Below, piece after piece: positions 53,091 to 61,713 of a stretch of 64,000 nt of DNA. A program made the translations under genes and the position numbers. The stretch comes from an uncultured bacterium (GTDB lineage Bacteria; Krumholzibacteriota; Krumholzibacteriia; LZORAL124-64-63), in contig CALMJK010000017.1 of the NCBI GenBank assembly GCA_937864225.1, forward strand, positions 62,001 through 126,000, in the 5' to 3' direction. The number at the start of each line of letters is the position of its first letter. Position 1 is the stretch's first letter. The notes below the pieces were generated by a model. The model was not told the origin of the DNA. It did not search any database and saw only the letters and a program-made list of their open reading frames with translations.

Positions 53091-53867
53091 TCACCCGGCG
53101 CTCTGGCTGCGCGACAGATCGGGGAGCGGGTCGCGCGCAAAGTCGCGCAGAGCGAATTCCCTGCCCACCAGGACGCCATAGCCCTCGCTGTCGAGCCAGC
53201 CGTCGAGGCAGGCGAGACGGCGAGGGCCGTGCTCCGCCATGAACGCATGGTGGACGTGGCCGATGACGAGCAGATCCCAAGGTTCATCGCCCGCCGCGGC
53301 CAACTTGAGCGCCGCGCGCTGCCGGATCAGCGCGATCTCGTCGCGTGGGGCCTTGCGACTGGTCCCGCTGAGCCAGGTTGCGAAAGCGTAGAGTGCTTCC
53401 GGGTGCAGCGATTTGGCGAGCATCGCCGCGGCGCGCAGCCGCACCAGCGAGCGGAATGAATGGTAGAACAGGCCGCGGGCCAGGAAGCCGTCGCCGTGAT
53501 CTAGCCTGACCCTCAGGCCCCCGAGTTCGAGGGTCGTCGCCGAACCGTCGCCCAGGCACCCGTAGCGCTCGCGCAGGTAATTCGCCGCCCAGATGTCGTG
53601 GTTCCCGCCGACGAAGTGGAGGCGGGTCCCGGCGTCGCGCAAGCGATCCAGCCCCTGGAGCAGCGCCTCGTAGCCTTTGAGCCGGAAGTGGGGCAGGTCG
53701 AACCAGAAATCGAAGATGTCGCCGAGCAGGACGAGATGATCGGCTCTTCGTGCGAAATCCAGGAACGCCAGGAACCTCGCCACGCGCCGCTGCTCCGCCG
53801 GGGATGGCTTGAGGCAGAAGTGGCTGTCGGCGACGAACAGGGCGGTTGTCGCGGCGAAGTTGCTCAT
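53091..53867 (-). CDS. lpxH: UDP-2,3-diacylglucosamine diphosphatase-like phosphoesterase
   Basis: 258 residues. Calcineurin-type metal motifs in order: ADSH, LLGDIFDFWFD, GGNHD, LDHGDGF and GHVHH. The FDFWF motif is typical of LpxH, which cleaves UDP-2,3-diacylglucosamine to lipid X in lipid A synthesis. This implies an LPS-type outer membrane. The ATG at 53867 lacks a strong ribosome-binding site; a perfect palindrome lies 10 bp upstream. Confidence 0.9.
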   Translation of the reverse strand: MSNFAATTALFVADSHFCLKPSPAEQRRVARFLAFLDFARRADHLVLLGDIFDFWFDLPHFRLKGYEALLQGLDRLRDAGTRLHFVGGNHDIWAANYLRERYGCLGDGSATTLELGGLRVRLDHGDGFLARGLFYHSFRSLVRLRAAAMLAKSLHPEALYAFATWLSGTSRKAPRDEIALIRQRAALKLAAAGDEPWDLLVIGHVHHAFMAEHGPRRLACLDGWLDSEGYGVLVGREFALRDFARDPLPDLSRSQSAG

Positions 53868-53876
53868 GGGATGATC

Positions 53877-53888
53877 TTTGTATACAAA
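53877..53888. promoter_or_regulatory. 12-bp palindrome between lpxH and the coiled-coil gene
   Basis: TTTGTATACAAA is perfectly palindromic and lies in the 71-bp divergent region between lpxH (start 53867) and the gene at 53939. It contains TATACA in both directions, so it could be overlapping -10 boxes or an operator controlling both genes. No clear -35 is seen. Confidence 0.35.
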
Positions 53889-53938
53889 TGAGTCAGTCGG
53901 GGCAACGCCTGAATGCAGCGGGTCCGCGGGGAGGGGTC

Positions 53939-54526
53939 ATGTCGCTCTGGGATCAGGTCAAGCTCAACATGACGGAATGGTATGCCGTGGCGGCCGACAA
54001 GACCGGGGAGATGGCGCGCGTCGGGGTGCGGAAGTACGACCAATTCGCGCTTTCGCGCCAGATCGAGCGCTCCTTTCAGGAACTCGGCTCGCGCGTGTAC
54101 GAACTGCTCGGGGCGGGCAGGGCCGACGTGGCCGCCGATGGCCGGACGCGCGAGCTGTGCGTGCGCATCCGTGGGCTGGAGGAGCAACTCGCGGCCAAGG
54201 AACAGGAGATACAGGTCATTCGCGAGACGGCCAAATCGAAGAGCCGGGCCAGTGCCGGCGTGGCCGGGGGCGTGCCGGTGCCGGCAAGCGCCGAAGGCGG
54301 CCCCGAGGCGGTTCCGGAGGCGGCACGGCAGGGTGAGATCGAGGAGGCGGCCGCGGGCCTGAGCCTGGACGAAGGCGAGATTGAAGCCTCGATCGACCCG
54401 ACGCCGCGCGCGTCCGACCTGGCGGACGAGGCATGGGACGAAGAGATGGCCGTCTGGCACCAGCCGTTGGACCTGGGCGAGGACGCGGCGGACGAGCCGG
54501 ATAGGCCCTCTCCCGAAAGGGATTGA
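53939..54526 (+). CDS. Coiled-coil protein of unknown function
   Basis: 195 residues. ATG 53939 with GAGGGG upstream. It has an N-terminal amphipathic part (SLWDQVKLNMTEWYAVAADKTGEMARVGVRKYDQFALSRQIERSFQELGSRVYELLG), a short coiled coil (CVRIRGLEEQLAAKEQEIQVIRETA, about 78-103) and an acidic tail ending in Pro/Glu/Asp-rich sequence. No signal peptide is present. The middle resembles small phage-shock-like or 'YtxH-like' helical proteins only weakly. It precedes the Deg protease and may report envelope state, but this is positional. Confidence 0.75.
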   Translation: MSLWDQVKLNMTEWYAVAADKTGEMARVGVRKYDQFALSRQIERSFQELGSRVYELLGAGRADVAADGRTRELCVRIRGLEEQLAAKEQEIQVIRETAKSKSRASAGVAGGVPVPASAEGGPEAVPEAARQGEIEEAAAGLSLDEGEIEASIDPTPRASDLADEAWDEEMAVWHQPLDLGEDAADEPDRPSPERD

Positions 54527-54551
54527 CGGCCTGGGGTGTTTCTGGTAAGTT
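54523..54551 (+). promoter_or_regulatory. Promoter of the Deg protease-sigma factor genes
   Basis: TTGACG (54523-54528), a 17-bp spacer, then TAAGTT (54546-54551). The -35 is strong and the -10 moderate. It overlaps the stop of the preceding gene and gives a leader of about 190 nt before GTG 54751. Confidence 0.4.
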
Positions 54552-54750
54552 CATGATGTTCCCTGCTGCGGGGCGGCTCGCCACCGCCCTCATCGAAGCG
54601 ATCCCCTCTTGCTAAGACCGACTAGGCCTGAGCGCGGTTGTCCGTCTGTCGTCGGCTCTCATGTGCCGGCAGGATCGGCGGCGCAGCCGGGGGATGATCC
54701 CGATGGCGGCAGGGCGTTCCCTAAGACACTGCGGACGGGGCAGAGGCCCA

Positions 54751-56205
54751 GTGGTCTCGCCTCGCCGCCGGTTTCCGCGCTTCGCACCGTCGCTCCTGAC
54801 GGCGATGGCGGCATTGTGCGCGGGCTCGCCGAGCGCCGCTCAGCCTGGGGCGCATTCCCCCTTTGCCGCGGTGGCCAGCCGCGTGGGGCCTTCGGTCGTC
54901 AGCATCGTCACCGACCGTTCCGTCACGGGCGGCATGGTGGACGACACGCCGTTGCGCGAGCTGTTCCGGCGATTCTTTCCGCAGGGCGATGACGGAACAG
55001 GACCGCGTCTGGGCCGCACGGGCAGCGGCTCCGGGTTCGTGGTCAGCCCCGAGGGGCTCATCCTCACCAACGCTCACGTGGTCGCCAACGCCGATGCCGT
55101 GCGTGTCCGTCTCGCCGGCGAGCGCCGCGAGCGTCCGGCGCGCCTCGTTGGCAGCGATCCCAACACCGATCTCGCGCTCTTGCAGGTCGAAGCCGGTCAG
55201 GCGCTCACGCCCGTGGAGTTCGGTGACTCGGACGCCATCCTGATCGGCGACTGGGCCGTCGCGGTGGGCAATCCCTTCGGGAATCTCGAGGGGAGCGTGA
55301 CGGTCGGCGTGATCAGCGCCAAGGGCCGCAGCGATCTGGTCATCGACGGCGGCACGCCAAGGTACCAGGACTTCATTCAGACCGATGCGTCCATCAATTT
55401 CGGCAACAGCGGGGGGCCGCTGTGCGATCTGGAGGGGCGCGTCATCGGCGTCACCACCGCGATCAACGCCGGCGGCCAGGGCATCGGTTTCGCGATACCG
55501 AGCAATTTTGCGCGGCGCATCTACATGCAGTTGCGAGACCACGGGCGGGTCGTGCGGGCGTGGATAGGAATCGTCACGACGGAGAGCGATCCGCAGCGGA
55601 CGCAGGAGCCGGCGCTGGCGGAGACAGATCGCGGGGGAGCGCGCGTGACCGGCATCCAACCGGACTCGCCGGCGGCGCGGGCGGGCCTGGCGGTCGGGGA
55701 CGTCATCGACGAGTTCGCCGGTCAGCCGGTCGAGGACGAGCACGATTTGTTCCTGCGGGTCGCCGAGGCTCCGGTGGGCATGGAAACGAGCTGCACGATC
55801 AGGCGCGACGGCGAGTCGCGGCGCCTGAGAATCACGCCGGTCGAATTGCCGGCGACGGCCGCCCACGGCCCTGGCGCGGCTGGACAGTGGCTGGGCCTCG
55901 AGGTGGCGGACGCGCGCGATCCCTCCCCGCAAGTGGAGCAGTTGAGAGAGGCGCTGGGCGTGATCCCAGGGCAGGGCGTGATCGTCGTGCGGCTGGATGC
56001 CGCCGGGGACGCGGCGCGCGCCGGCATCCATCCGGGCGATGTCATCGTCGCCATCGACGGCCAATCCATCGGCGGGTTGAAGGACTACCAACTGGCGCGC
56101 GATCGTGCCGCGCGTCGCCATGAGCCGATGGAATTTGAGGTCCGCACGGGCGGCGTGGAGCGGCTCGTGCGGGTGATCCCCTCTGCCGCGGGCGCGGAGC
56201 AGTGA
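54751..56205 (+). CDS. Deg/HtrA-type periplasmic serine protease with two PDZ domains
   Basis: 484 residues from GTG 54751 (AGAGG upstream; an in-frame ATG at 54703 is an alternative). Signal peptide, then the trypsin-like domain: His in LTNAHVVAN, Asp in DPNTDLALLQV, Ser in NFGNSGGPLCD, so the triad is complete. PDZ1 (about 270-355; GIQPDSPAARAGLAVGDVIDEFAG) and PDZ2 (about 390-480; AARAGIHPGDVIVAIDG) follow. It degrades or refolds misfolded envelope proteins. A sigma factor gene follows after 53 bp, probably on the same transcript. Confidence 0.94.
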   Translation: MVSPRRRFPRFAPSLLTAMAALCAGSPSAAQPGAHSPFAAVASRVGPSVVSIVTDRSVTGGMVDDTPLRELFRRFFPQGDDGTGPRLGRTGSGSGFVVSPEGLILTNAHVVANADAVRVRLAGERRERPARLVGSDPNTDLALLQVEAGQALTPVEFGDSDAILIGDWAVAVGNPFGNLEGSVTVGVISAKGRSDLVIDGGTPRYQDFIQTDASINFGNSGGPLCDLEGRVIGVTTAINAGGQGIGFAIPSNFARRIYMQLRDHGRVVRAWIGIVTTESDPQRTQEPALAETDRGGARVTGIQPDSPAARAGLAVGDVIDEFAGQPVEDEHDLFLRVAEAPVGMETSCTIRRDGESRRLRITPVELPATAAHGPGAAGQWLGLEVADARDPSPQVEQLREALGVIPGQGVIVVRLDAAGDAARAGIHPGDVIVAIDGQSIGGLKDYQLARDRAARRHEPMEFEVRTGGVERLVRVIPSAAGAEQ

Positions 56206-56258
56206 TACGAGGATTTCGACGACAGCCGGTGGAGACCCCAGTGCGAGGAGCCTGGAGC

Positions 56259-57110
56259 ATGAAACGCCGACGGATATTGCCCCCGACGCACGAAAAGAGC
56301 CTTGAGGTCTACTTCAAGGAGATCAACCGCTACCCGCTCCTCACGCGGGAGCAGGAGGTCGCTCTGGCGTCGCGCCTCCACGGTGGCGATGTCGAGGCCC
56401 TGCAAGCGCTGGTCAACGCCAACCTGCGCTTTGTCGTGTCGGTGGCCAAGCGCTATTGCGGGCAGGGACTCGCCCTGGCGGATCTGATCAACGAGGGGAA
56501 CATCGGGTTGGTGAAGGCCGCGCACCGCTTCGACGAAAAGCGCGGCTATAAATTCATCTCTTACGCGGTCTGGTGGATCCGTCAAGCGATCCTACAGGCC
56601 TTGCTGGACCAGGCGCGTCTGGTGCGTCTGCCCCAGAACCAGACGGCTCTGCTCATGAAGATCAATCGCGCCCGGCACGTGCTCCAGGGCGGCAATGTCC
56701 GGCCGCCCGATCCGCAGCAGATCGCCGCTTACATTGGACGGGCCGTGGAAGAAGTGCGCAACGCCCTGAACAACTGCGGCCAGGAATTGACCCTCGACGA
56801 TGCCGGCAGCCACGACGACGAACGGTCGCTCGCCGAATCTCTGATCGACGAGACGCAGCCGGCCCCTGACCTGGCCTTGCTTGAGCACGGGCTCCAAGAG
56901 GACGTGCGTCGCAGCTTGGCGGTCTTGAGCGACCGGGAGAAGGAGGTCGTGATTCTCTATTTCGGCTTGGGCCACGAGGAGGCTTTGACTCTGGAGCAGA
57001 TCGGGCTCCGCCTGCGCTTGACCCGGGAGCGGATTCGCCAGATCAAGGAAAAGGCGCTGGCCAAGATGCGGGGAACCGTGGGACGGGAGCTGCTGACCGA
57101 CTACTACTGA
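56259..57110 (+). CDS. RpoD/SigA-type RNA polymerase sigma factor without region 1.1
   Basis: 283 residues; ATG 56259 with GAGGAG at 56245-56250. Region 1.2 (LEVYFKEINRYPLLTREQEVALA), 2.1-2.4 (LVNANLRFVVSVAKRY...DLINEGNIGLVKAAHRFDEKRGYKFISYAVWWIRQAILQAL), region 3, and 4.1-4.2 (LSDREKEVVILYFGL...TLEQIGLRLRLTRERIRQIKEKAL) are all present. Region 1.1 and the non-conserved insert are missing, as in the primary sigma of Bacteroidota and other FCB bacteria. It may be primary or a group 2 paralogue. Its position after a Deg protease is notable. Confidence 0.93.
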   Translation: MKRRRILPPTHEKSLEVYFKEINRYPLLTREQEVALASRLHGGDVEALQALVNANLRFVVSVAKRYCGQGLALADLINEGNIGLVKAAHRFDEKRGYKFISYAVWWIRQAILQALLDQARLVRLPQNQTALLMKINRARHVLQGGNVRPPDPQQIAAYIGRAVEEVRNALNNCGQELTLDDAGSHDDERSLAESLIDETQPAPDLALLEHGLQEDVRRSLAVLSDREKEVVILYFGLGHEEALTLEQIGLRLRLTRERIRQIKEKALAKMRGTVGRELLTDYY

Positions 57111-57139
57111 GGGGCGAGCGCCGGCTTTGCACTTCAGGG

Positions 57140-57167
57140 TTGACAGGAATCTGTCGACATGTAGGTT
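57140..57167 (+). promoter_or_regulatory. Promoter of the M23 peptidase gene
   Basis: A perfect TTGACA (57140-57145) is followed at 16 bp by TAGGTT (57162-57167), which matches TATAAT at three positions. It lies in the 127-bp gap after the sigma factor gene. Confidence 0.4.
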
Positions 57168-57237
57168 AGTCCCGCCCTGAAGGTGGCCTTCAAGCCCATG
57201 ATCCGGGACCGCAATCCCCGCGGCCCGCCGGAGGTTC

Positions 57238-58161
57238 ATGCTTCGCAAGCCTTATGACACCTTCCTCTATCTCCTCGATGATCCTCGGCTGAGTCGGCGG
57301 CTGCGCCTGCGGCGCGGCATGATCCTGGCGGCTGGTCTGGCCGCCGGGGCGCTGCTGGCCATGGCGATCTGTTTCCTGAGCGGCGTCGGGCGTTCCGAGC
57401 GCGTGGACGCCGGGGCGTCCGGGGGGGACGTGAACGACGGCCTGAGCCAGCAGGTCGCGCGGCTGGAGCAGAAGATCGCGCTCTTGCAGGCCGATCTGGC
57501 GGCTGCCTGGGATCTGCAAGCCACCGTGGCCGCCACGGTGGGGCTCGATACCCTGGATGCGGTCGTGCGCGAGGCGGGCGTCGGGGGGCGCGAGCCCCTG
57601 ATCGCCCTGCCGACCGGAGCCGATCCCGCAACCGACCGCGTCGCCACGCTCGATTGCACGCTGGACCAACTGCTGCGCCAGGCCAGGCTGCAGCGGCAGG
57701 GGTATCAGGCCATTCTCGACACGCTGCAGGAGCGCGTCGCTCTGCAGAAGGTGCTGCCTACGATCCGGCCCGTCGGCCGGGGTTGGCTGACCTCGACTTT
57801 CGGCGTGAGGATGGATCCTTTCACGGGTCAGCCGGCCTTTCACGAAGGTGTGGACATTTCGGTTCCCGCGGGCACGCCGGTGGTGTCCACCGCGGACGGC
57901 CTAGTGCGGGACGTTGTCTTTGAGCGCGGGTTCGGGCACATGGTCATCGTCCAGCACGACGGGCGGACGGTCACCAGGTACGCGCATCTGTCTAAGCCGC
58001 TGGTGGCGCGCGGGCAGGCGGTCCGGCGCGGCGACGTGATCGCCCTGTCGGGTCGCAGCGGCCGGGCTACCTCCCCGCACCTGCACTACGAAGTGCTGGT
58101 CAACGGGCGCCCGGTCAATCCCATGTCCTATATTTTCGACGAGTTCGCCCGCCGTCGTTGA
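57238..58161 (+). CDS. M23-family murein endopeptidase, membrane-anchored
   Basis: 307 residues. A single transmembrane anchor (GMILAAGLAAGALLAMAICFL, about 23-43), a coiled coil (LSQQVARLEQKIALLQADLAAAW), and a C-terminal LytM domain. Zinc ligands are FHEGVDIS (H-x3-D) and HLHYEV, with RYAHLS between them. The order and lengths match MepM/NlpD-like enzymes that cut peptidoglycan cross-links. GGAGG lies 3 nt before the ATG. It heads a run of envelope genes through 61628. Confidence 0.93.
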   Translation: MLRKPYDTFLYLLDDPRLSRRLRLRRGMILAAGLAAGALLAMAICFLSGVGRSERVDAGASGGDVNDGLSQQVARLEQKIALLQADLAAAWDLQATVAATVGLDTLDAVVREAGVGGREPLIALPTGADPATDRVATLDCTLDQLLRQARLQRQGYQAILDTLQERVALQKVLPTIRPVGRGWLTSTFGVRMDPFTGQPAFHEGVDISVPAGTPVVSTADGLVRDVVFERGFGHMVIVQHDGRTVTRYAHLSKPLVARGQAVRRGDVIALSGRSGRATSPHLHYEVLVNGRPVNPMSYIFDEFARRR

Positions 58162-58259
58162 TCGGGGCGGCCCCCGTTTCCGATTCCACCGGCGGGTCCC
58201 TCATGGTATGGTCCTCGCGCCTTCCCCTGGCGGGTAGGGAAGAGGAGCGTCAATCTGGC

Positions 58260-59735
58260 ATGAGGCCTTGCGTGGGGCGCGAACCGGCCAGAGCGGGCGG
58301 CGTGGCTGCTCGTCTGCGGGCGGTTGGGGCCGGCTTCGGGTTGCTGGCGTTGCTGCCGGTGGCCGCCCCGTGCGCCACGGTCGTGCGGCAGGTCCGGCAC
58401 TGGACCGCGCCCGATCACACGCGCATCGTGCTGGATCTGAGCGACCTGGCTGCCTACGAGGTGCGGCAGGTCGCGGCGCCGCCCCGGATCGCCATCAACG
58501 TCACGGGTGCCCGCTTCGCCACCACGGCGGAGCGGGCGGTCGGTGACGGCCTGGTCCGGCGAATCCGATGCAATGCGCTGGTCGGGCGCGCGCAAGTGGT
58601 GCTCGATCTGGACCTGACCGGGCGGTTTCGCCATTTCCGACTGCCCGCCGAGGACGGACACCCCCCACGGATCGTCGTGGACGTGTTCCGGGACGAGCCG
58701 GGCGCGACTCGGCAAAGGGCCGACGAGGCAAAGACCGGCGGTGGGGATGTCCAGAGTTCCCCGGTCGCCGGCGTCGACGGGACGTCCCCCGCGGCGGCCG
58801 ATCAGCTGGCGCCGGCCGCCGAAAGCGCGGCCCCGTCGTCGTCTGCGGCCCCGTTCACGGTGGTCATCGACGCCGGGCACGGCGGCATGGACCCTGGCGC
58901 GATGCGCGCGGGGCTGCGGGAAAAGGATTTCACCCTGGCCGTGGCGCTGGAGCTGGCTCGCCGCATCGAGGCGCAGCCGGGCTGGCGCGCGGTGCTGACG
59001 CGGCGGGGCGATTACTTCGTCAGTCTGGCCGAACGCGTGCGGATCGCCCGCCGCGAGAAAGGCGATGTCTTCATCTCGCTGCACTTGAACACGCACCCGC
59101 GGCGCGCGACGGCGGGAATGGAAGTCTATTTCCTTTCGCTCCAGGGCGCGACCGACCGCGAAGCCCAGGAACTGGCGGACAAGGAGAATGCGGCCGACCT
59201 GGTGGGTCTGGCGCCCGACGATGCCCAGGATGACTCCGTGCTCTCTATTCTCATGGACTTGCGCATGGCCAGGGTGCTGGATCAGTCCAGCCAGCTCGCC
59301 GAGGCGATTCTGGGCGCGACGCGACGTTGCGACTTCCTGGGCGCGCGACGCGTGAAGCAGGCCCGGTTCCAGGTGCTGCGCTCGCTGGCCATGCCTTCCG
59401 CACTCGTGGAACTGGCGTACCTGTCGAACGAGGGCGATCGGGCCCTACTCGAATCGGGAACCGGCACGGTTCGCCTGGCGCGACTGCTGGTCGACGGCTT
59501 GGCCGCCTACCGCGGCCAGCCGGGGCCGCGACTGGTCGCGGCGGCCGGGACGGTGACGGCGGAAGGCGGCGTGGACACTCCCTGGGGTCGCCGCTACCGT
59601 GTCCGGCGCGGCGACACGCTCTGGCAATTGGCTCGGGAACACGGCACCACCATCGCGGAGATCTGCGCGCGCAACCGTCTGGGCACGCCGGAAATCCGCG
59701 TCGGTCAGCGCTTGCGCCTGCCTGGGAACGAGTGA
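58260..59735 (+). CDS. N-acetylmuramoyl-L-alanine amidase with AMIN and LysM domains
   Basis: 491 residues from ATG 58260 (GAGGAG upstream; ATG 58203 also in frame). Signal peptide, an AMIN domain (about 40-145; HTRIVLDLSDLAAYEVRQVAAPPRIAINVTGA) that targets AmiC-type enzymes, and an Amidase_3 domain (about 200-420). Zinc sites are IDAGHGGMDPGA, EKDFTL and ISLHLNTH, with the catalytic Glu in VELAYLSN. A C-terminal LysM follows (YRVRRGDTLWQLAREHGTTIAEICARNRL). It cleaves peptidoglycan during cell separation and stands beside the M23 gene whose family often activates such amidases. Confidence 0.95.
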   Translation: MRPCVGREPARAGGVAARLRAVGAGFGLLALLPVAAPCATVVRQVRHWTAPDHTRIVLDLSDLAAYEVRQVAAPPRIAINVTGARFATTAERAVGDGLVRRIRCNALVGRAQVVLDLDLTGRFRHFRLPAEDGHPPRIVVDVFRDEPGATRQRADEAKTGGGDVQSSPVAGVDGTSPAAADQLAPAAESAAPSSSAAPFTVVIDAGHGGMDPGAMRAGLREKDFTLAVALELARRIEAQPGWRAVLTRRGDYFVSLAERVRIARREKGDVFISLHLNTHPRRATAGMEVYFLSLQGATDREAQELADKENAADLVGLAPDDAQDDSVLSILMDLRMARVLDQSSQLAEAILGATRRCDFLGARRVKQARFQVLRSLAMPSALVELAYLSNEGDRALLESGTGTVRLARLLVDGLAAYRGQPGPRLVAAAGTVTAEGGVDTPWGRRYRVRRGDTLWQLAREHGTTIAEICARNRLGTPEIRVGQRLRLPGNE

Positions 59736-59739
59736 ACGG

Positions 59740-60678
59740 ATGAATCGTCTCGGCCTCAAGCTGTTCTGCCTCTTCGTCGCGCTGTTGTTCTGGCTCCAGG
59801 TCGCGGCCACGACGACGATCGACCAGACGGTCGCGCTGCCGCTCGTGGTGACCGGGCTGCGCGAGGGGGTCACAGTGGCCGGATCGCGCTTGCCGGCGCG
59901 TGTGCCGGTCCGGCTGCGGGGCAGCAAGCTGCGCCTGATCCAGCACCGATGGTTCGGGCGCGAGGCGGGCCGAGTGGTGCTGGATCTGGCGAACGCCGCG
60001 GTCGGCTCGCTGGAGCAGCGCGAGTTGAGTGCCGAGGACGTGCGCACGGACATGATCGTGGTCGGGCTGGCCGCACCCGTGAGGGTGCCGTTGCAGGTGA
60101 GCCGTCTGGCCACGCGGCGCCTGCCGGTGCGGGTGGCCACGGCGGGCGAGTTGCCGGCGGACCGCGCCTTGGCCGGTGCCGCCAGGGCGATCCCGACCGA
60201 GGTCGTGGCGAGCGGGCCCGAGGAACTGTTGAGAAGGCAGACGTGGGCCGAGACGGAGCCGATCGATCTCTCGCGGCTGCGCGGCAGCACGGCGTTGGAG
60301 CGGCGGCTCGTGTCCTGGTCGGCCGACGTGCATCTTGATCCGGAGGCGGTACAGGTTGAAGTGGCGGTCGCGGCCAGGGAACGGCGCACCTTCGCCAATC
60401 TGCCGGTCTTGGCGCTCACCGACAGCGGTCAGCCGGTCGCGGGGGTCTTTCCACCCGTGGCGACCCTCGTCGTGAGCGGGCCGGCGGATTCGCTGCGTCA
60501 CCTGACCGCCGCGCGGCTCGCCGTCACCGTCTCCTCGACCGGACTGCGGCCGGGGACGCATCACATCCGAGGACAGGCGGTGCTGCCCGAATGCTGCCGG
60601 GTCGAGGCGCTATCGCCCGAGCAGTTCGTCGTGCGGCTGGGCGAGACGGAGGACGAGGAAGAGGGCCGGGCGCGATGA
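59740..60678 (+). CDS. YbbR-domain (CdaR-like) protein
   Basis: 312 residues. One N-terminal transmembrane helix (LGLKLFCLFVALLFWLQVAAT) is followed by YbbR-type repeats (LPLVVTGLREGVTVAGSRLPARVPVRLRG; LPVRVATAGELPADRALAGAARAIPTEVVASGPEELL). In Firmicutes CdaR modulates the diadenylate cyclase CdaA, but no cyclase gene is nearby here. Its ATG lies 5 nt after the amidase stop, and its own stop overlaps the next start (ATGA), so it is in the same operon. Confidence 0.88.
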   Translation: MNRLGLKLFCLFVALLFWLQVAATTTIDQTVALPLVVTGLREGVTVAGSRLPARVPVRLRGSKLRLIQHRWFGREAGRVVLDLANAAVGSLEQRELSAEDVRTDMIVVGLAAPVRVPLQVSRLATRRLPVRVATAGELPADRALAGAARAIPTEVVASGPEELLRRQTWAETEPIDLSRLRGSTALERRLVSWSADVHLDPEAVQVEVAVAARERRTFANLPVLALTDSGQPVAGVFPPVATLVVSGPADSLRHLTAARLAVTVSSTGLRPGTHHIRGQAVLPECCRVEALSPEQFVVRLGETEDEEEGRAR

Positions 60679-61628
60679 CGCTCGCGGCGCGGCAGCCCGG
60701 CGCGTCGAGACCGAGGCCCGGGTTCTCCTGGACCGCCGCGGCCGCGCTGATCTTGGCGGGCCTGACCCTTTCGGCCTTGTTTTGGCCCGCGCACCGCGGG
60801 GAGCCGGCCGACGGGCTGTTGCTGGTCGTGGATCCCGTGGTGCACGTGCGAGGCGAGGCGATCTACCGCGCGCTCGCCGACTACCTGGGTGCCGGGCTGG
60901 CAAGGCCCATGCGGGTGCTGGTCGCGCCGGAACTGGCCGCCGTCCCGCCGGAGGCCTGGCCCGCCGTCGGATTGGTCCTGTGCCCGGATCGCGTGGCCCT
61001 GGGTCTGCCGCCCGCCGCCTTCGCGGCGTTGGCGGCGGCGCGCCGGCAAGCTCCCGACAATCTGCGCCCGCGAGCGGTGCTGGTCTATCGGCGGGAGGCG
61101 GGCGGGGCGGGGCAACCCTGGCTCTCGGCGCCGGGACGCACCATCCTGGGCGACACGCTTTCCTTGACCGGTTGCGGGCCGGTCTGCCGAGACCGCTGCT
61201 CCATCCGGCGTGCCGATGGATCGGCCGCCCTGAGTTGGGGAGCGGATCCATATGATCATGGGGCCGTGCTGGAGGCGCTGCGCAGCGGGTGCTTCGACTA
61301 TGCGCTGGTGCGAGAGTGGACGGCTCGGCGCTTCCGGGAGGCAGGCTTGCTGGATGCCAGCGTCTGGGCCGAGGAGCCGCTGAGCGCTGCCCTGCCTGAC
61401 GTCGTGGTCATGGTCTCGCGGCAATGGGCGGTCGCGGACCGCGTGCGGGCGGGGGAGCTCCTGCTGGCGTTGGGCCGGCAGCGGGAGGGAGGCGCCCTGG
61501 TCCGCGAGCTGCAAGCGCTGCGGTCGCTGGCGCGAATCGACGTGGACGGGTTCAATCTGCTGCTGGAATCCGATTTTGACCTCGTGCGCCGGCAGTACGG
61601 TCCCTGTCGGCCGACGGGCAGGCGCTGA
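60675..61628 (+). CDS. PhnD-like periplasmic solute-binding protein
   Basis: 317 residues, overlapping the YbbR gene by ATGA. A membrane-anchor segment (TAAAALILAGLTLSALFWPA) precedes a type 2 periplasmic-binding fold. YRALADYLGAGLARPMRVLVAPE and YDHGAVLEALRSGCFDYALVREWTARRF resemble the phosphate/phosphonate-binding PhnD family. No ABC transporter genes are adjacent, so it may be a sensor or an orphan binding protein. The ligand is unknown. Confidence 0.75.
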   Translation: MTLAARQPGASRPRPGFSWTAAAALILAGLTLSALFWPAHRGEPADGLLLVVDPVVHVRGEAIYRALADYLGAGLARPMRVLVAPELAAVPPEAWPAVGLVLCPDRVALGLPPAAFAALAAARRQAPDNLRPRAVLVYRREAGGAGQPWLSAPGRTILGDTLSLTGCGPVCRDRCSIRRADGSAALSWGADPYDHGAVLEALRSGCFDYALVREWTARRFREAGLLDASVWAEEPLSAALPDVVVMVSRQWAVADRVRAGELLLALGRQREGGALVRELQALRSLARIDVDGFNLLLESDFDLVRRQYGPCRPTGRR

Positions 61629-61713
61629 CCGGCGCGCCCCGCTGGGCGAGGCCGGGCAGGGCGACCGCGACCGCAACGGACGGTCTCGGTCGGCATCCGG
61701 AACGGAAGCGAAC

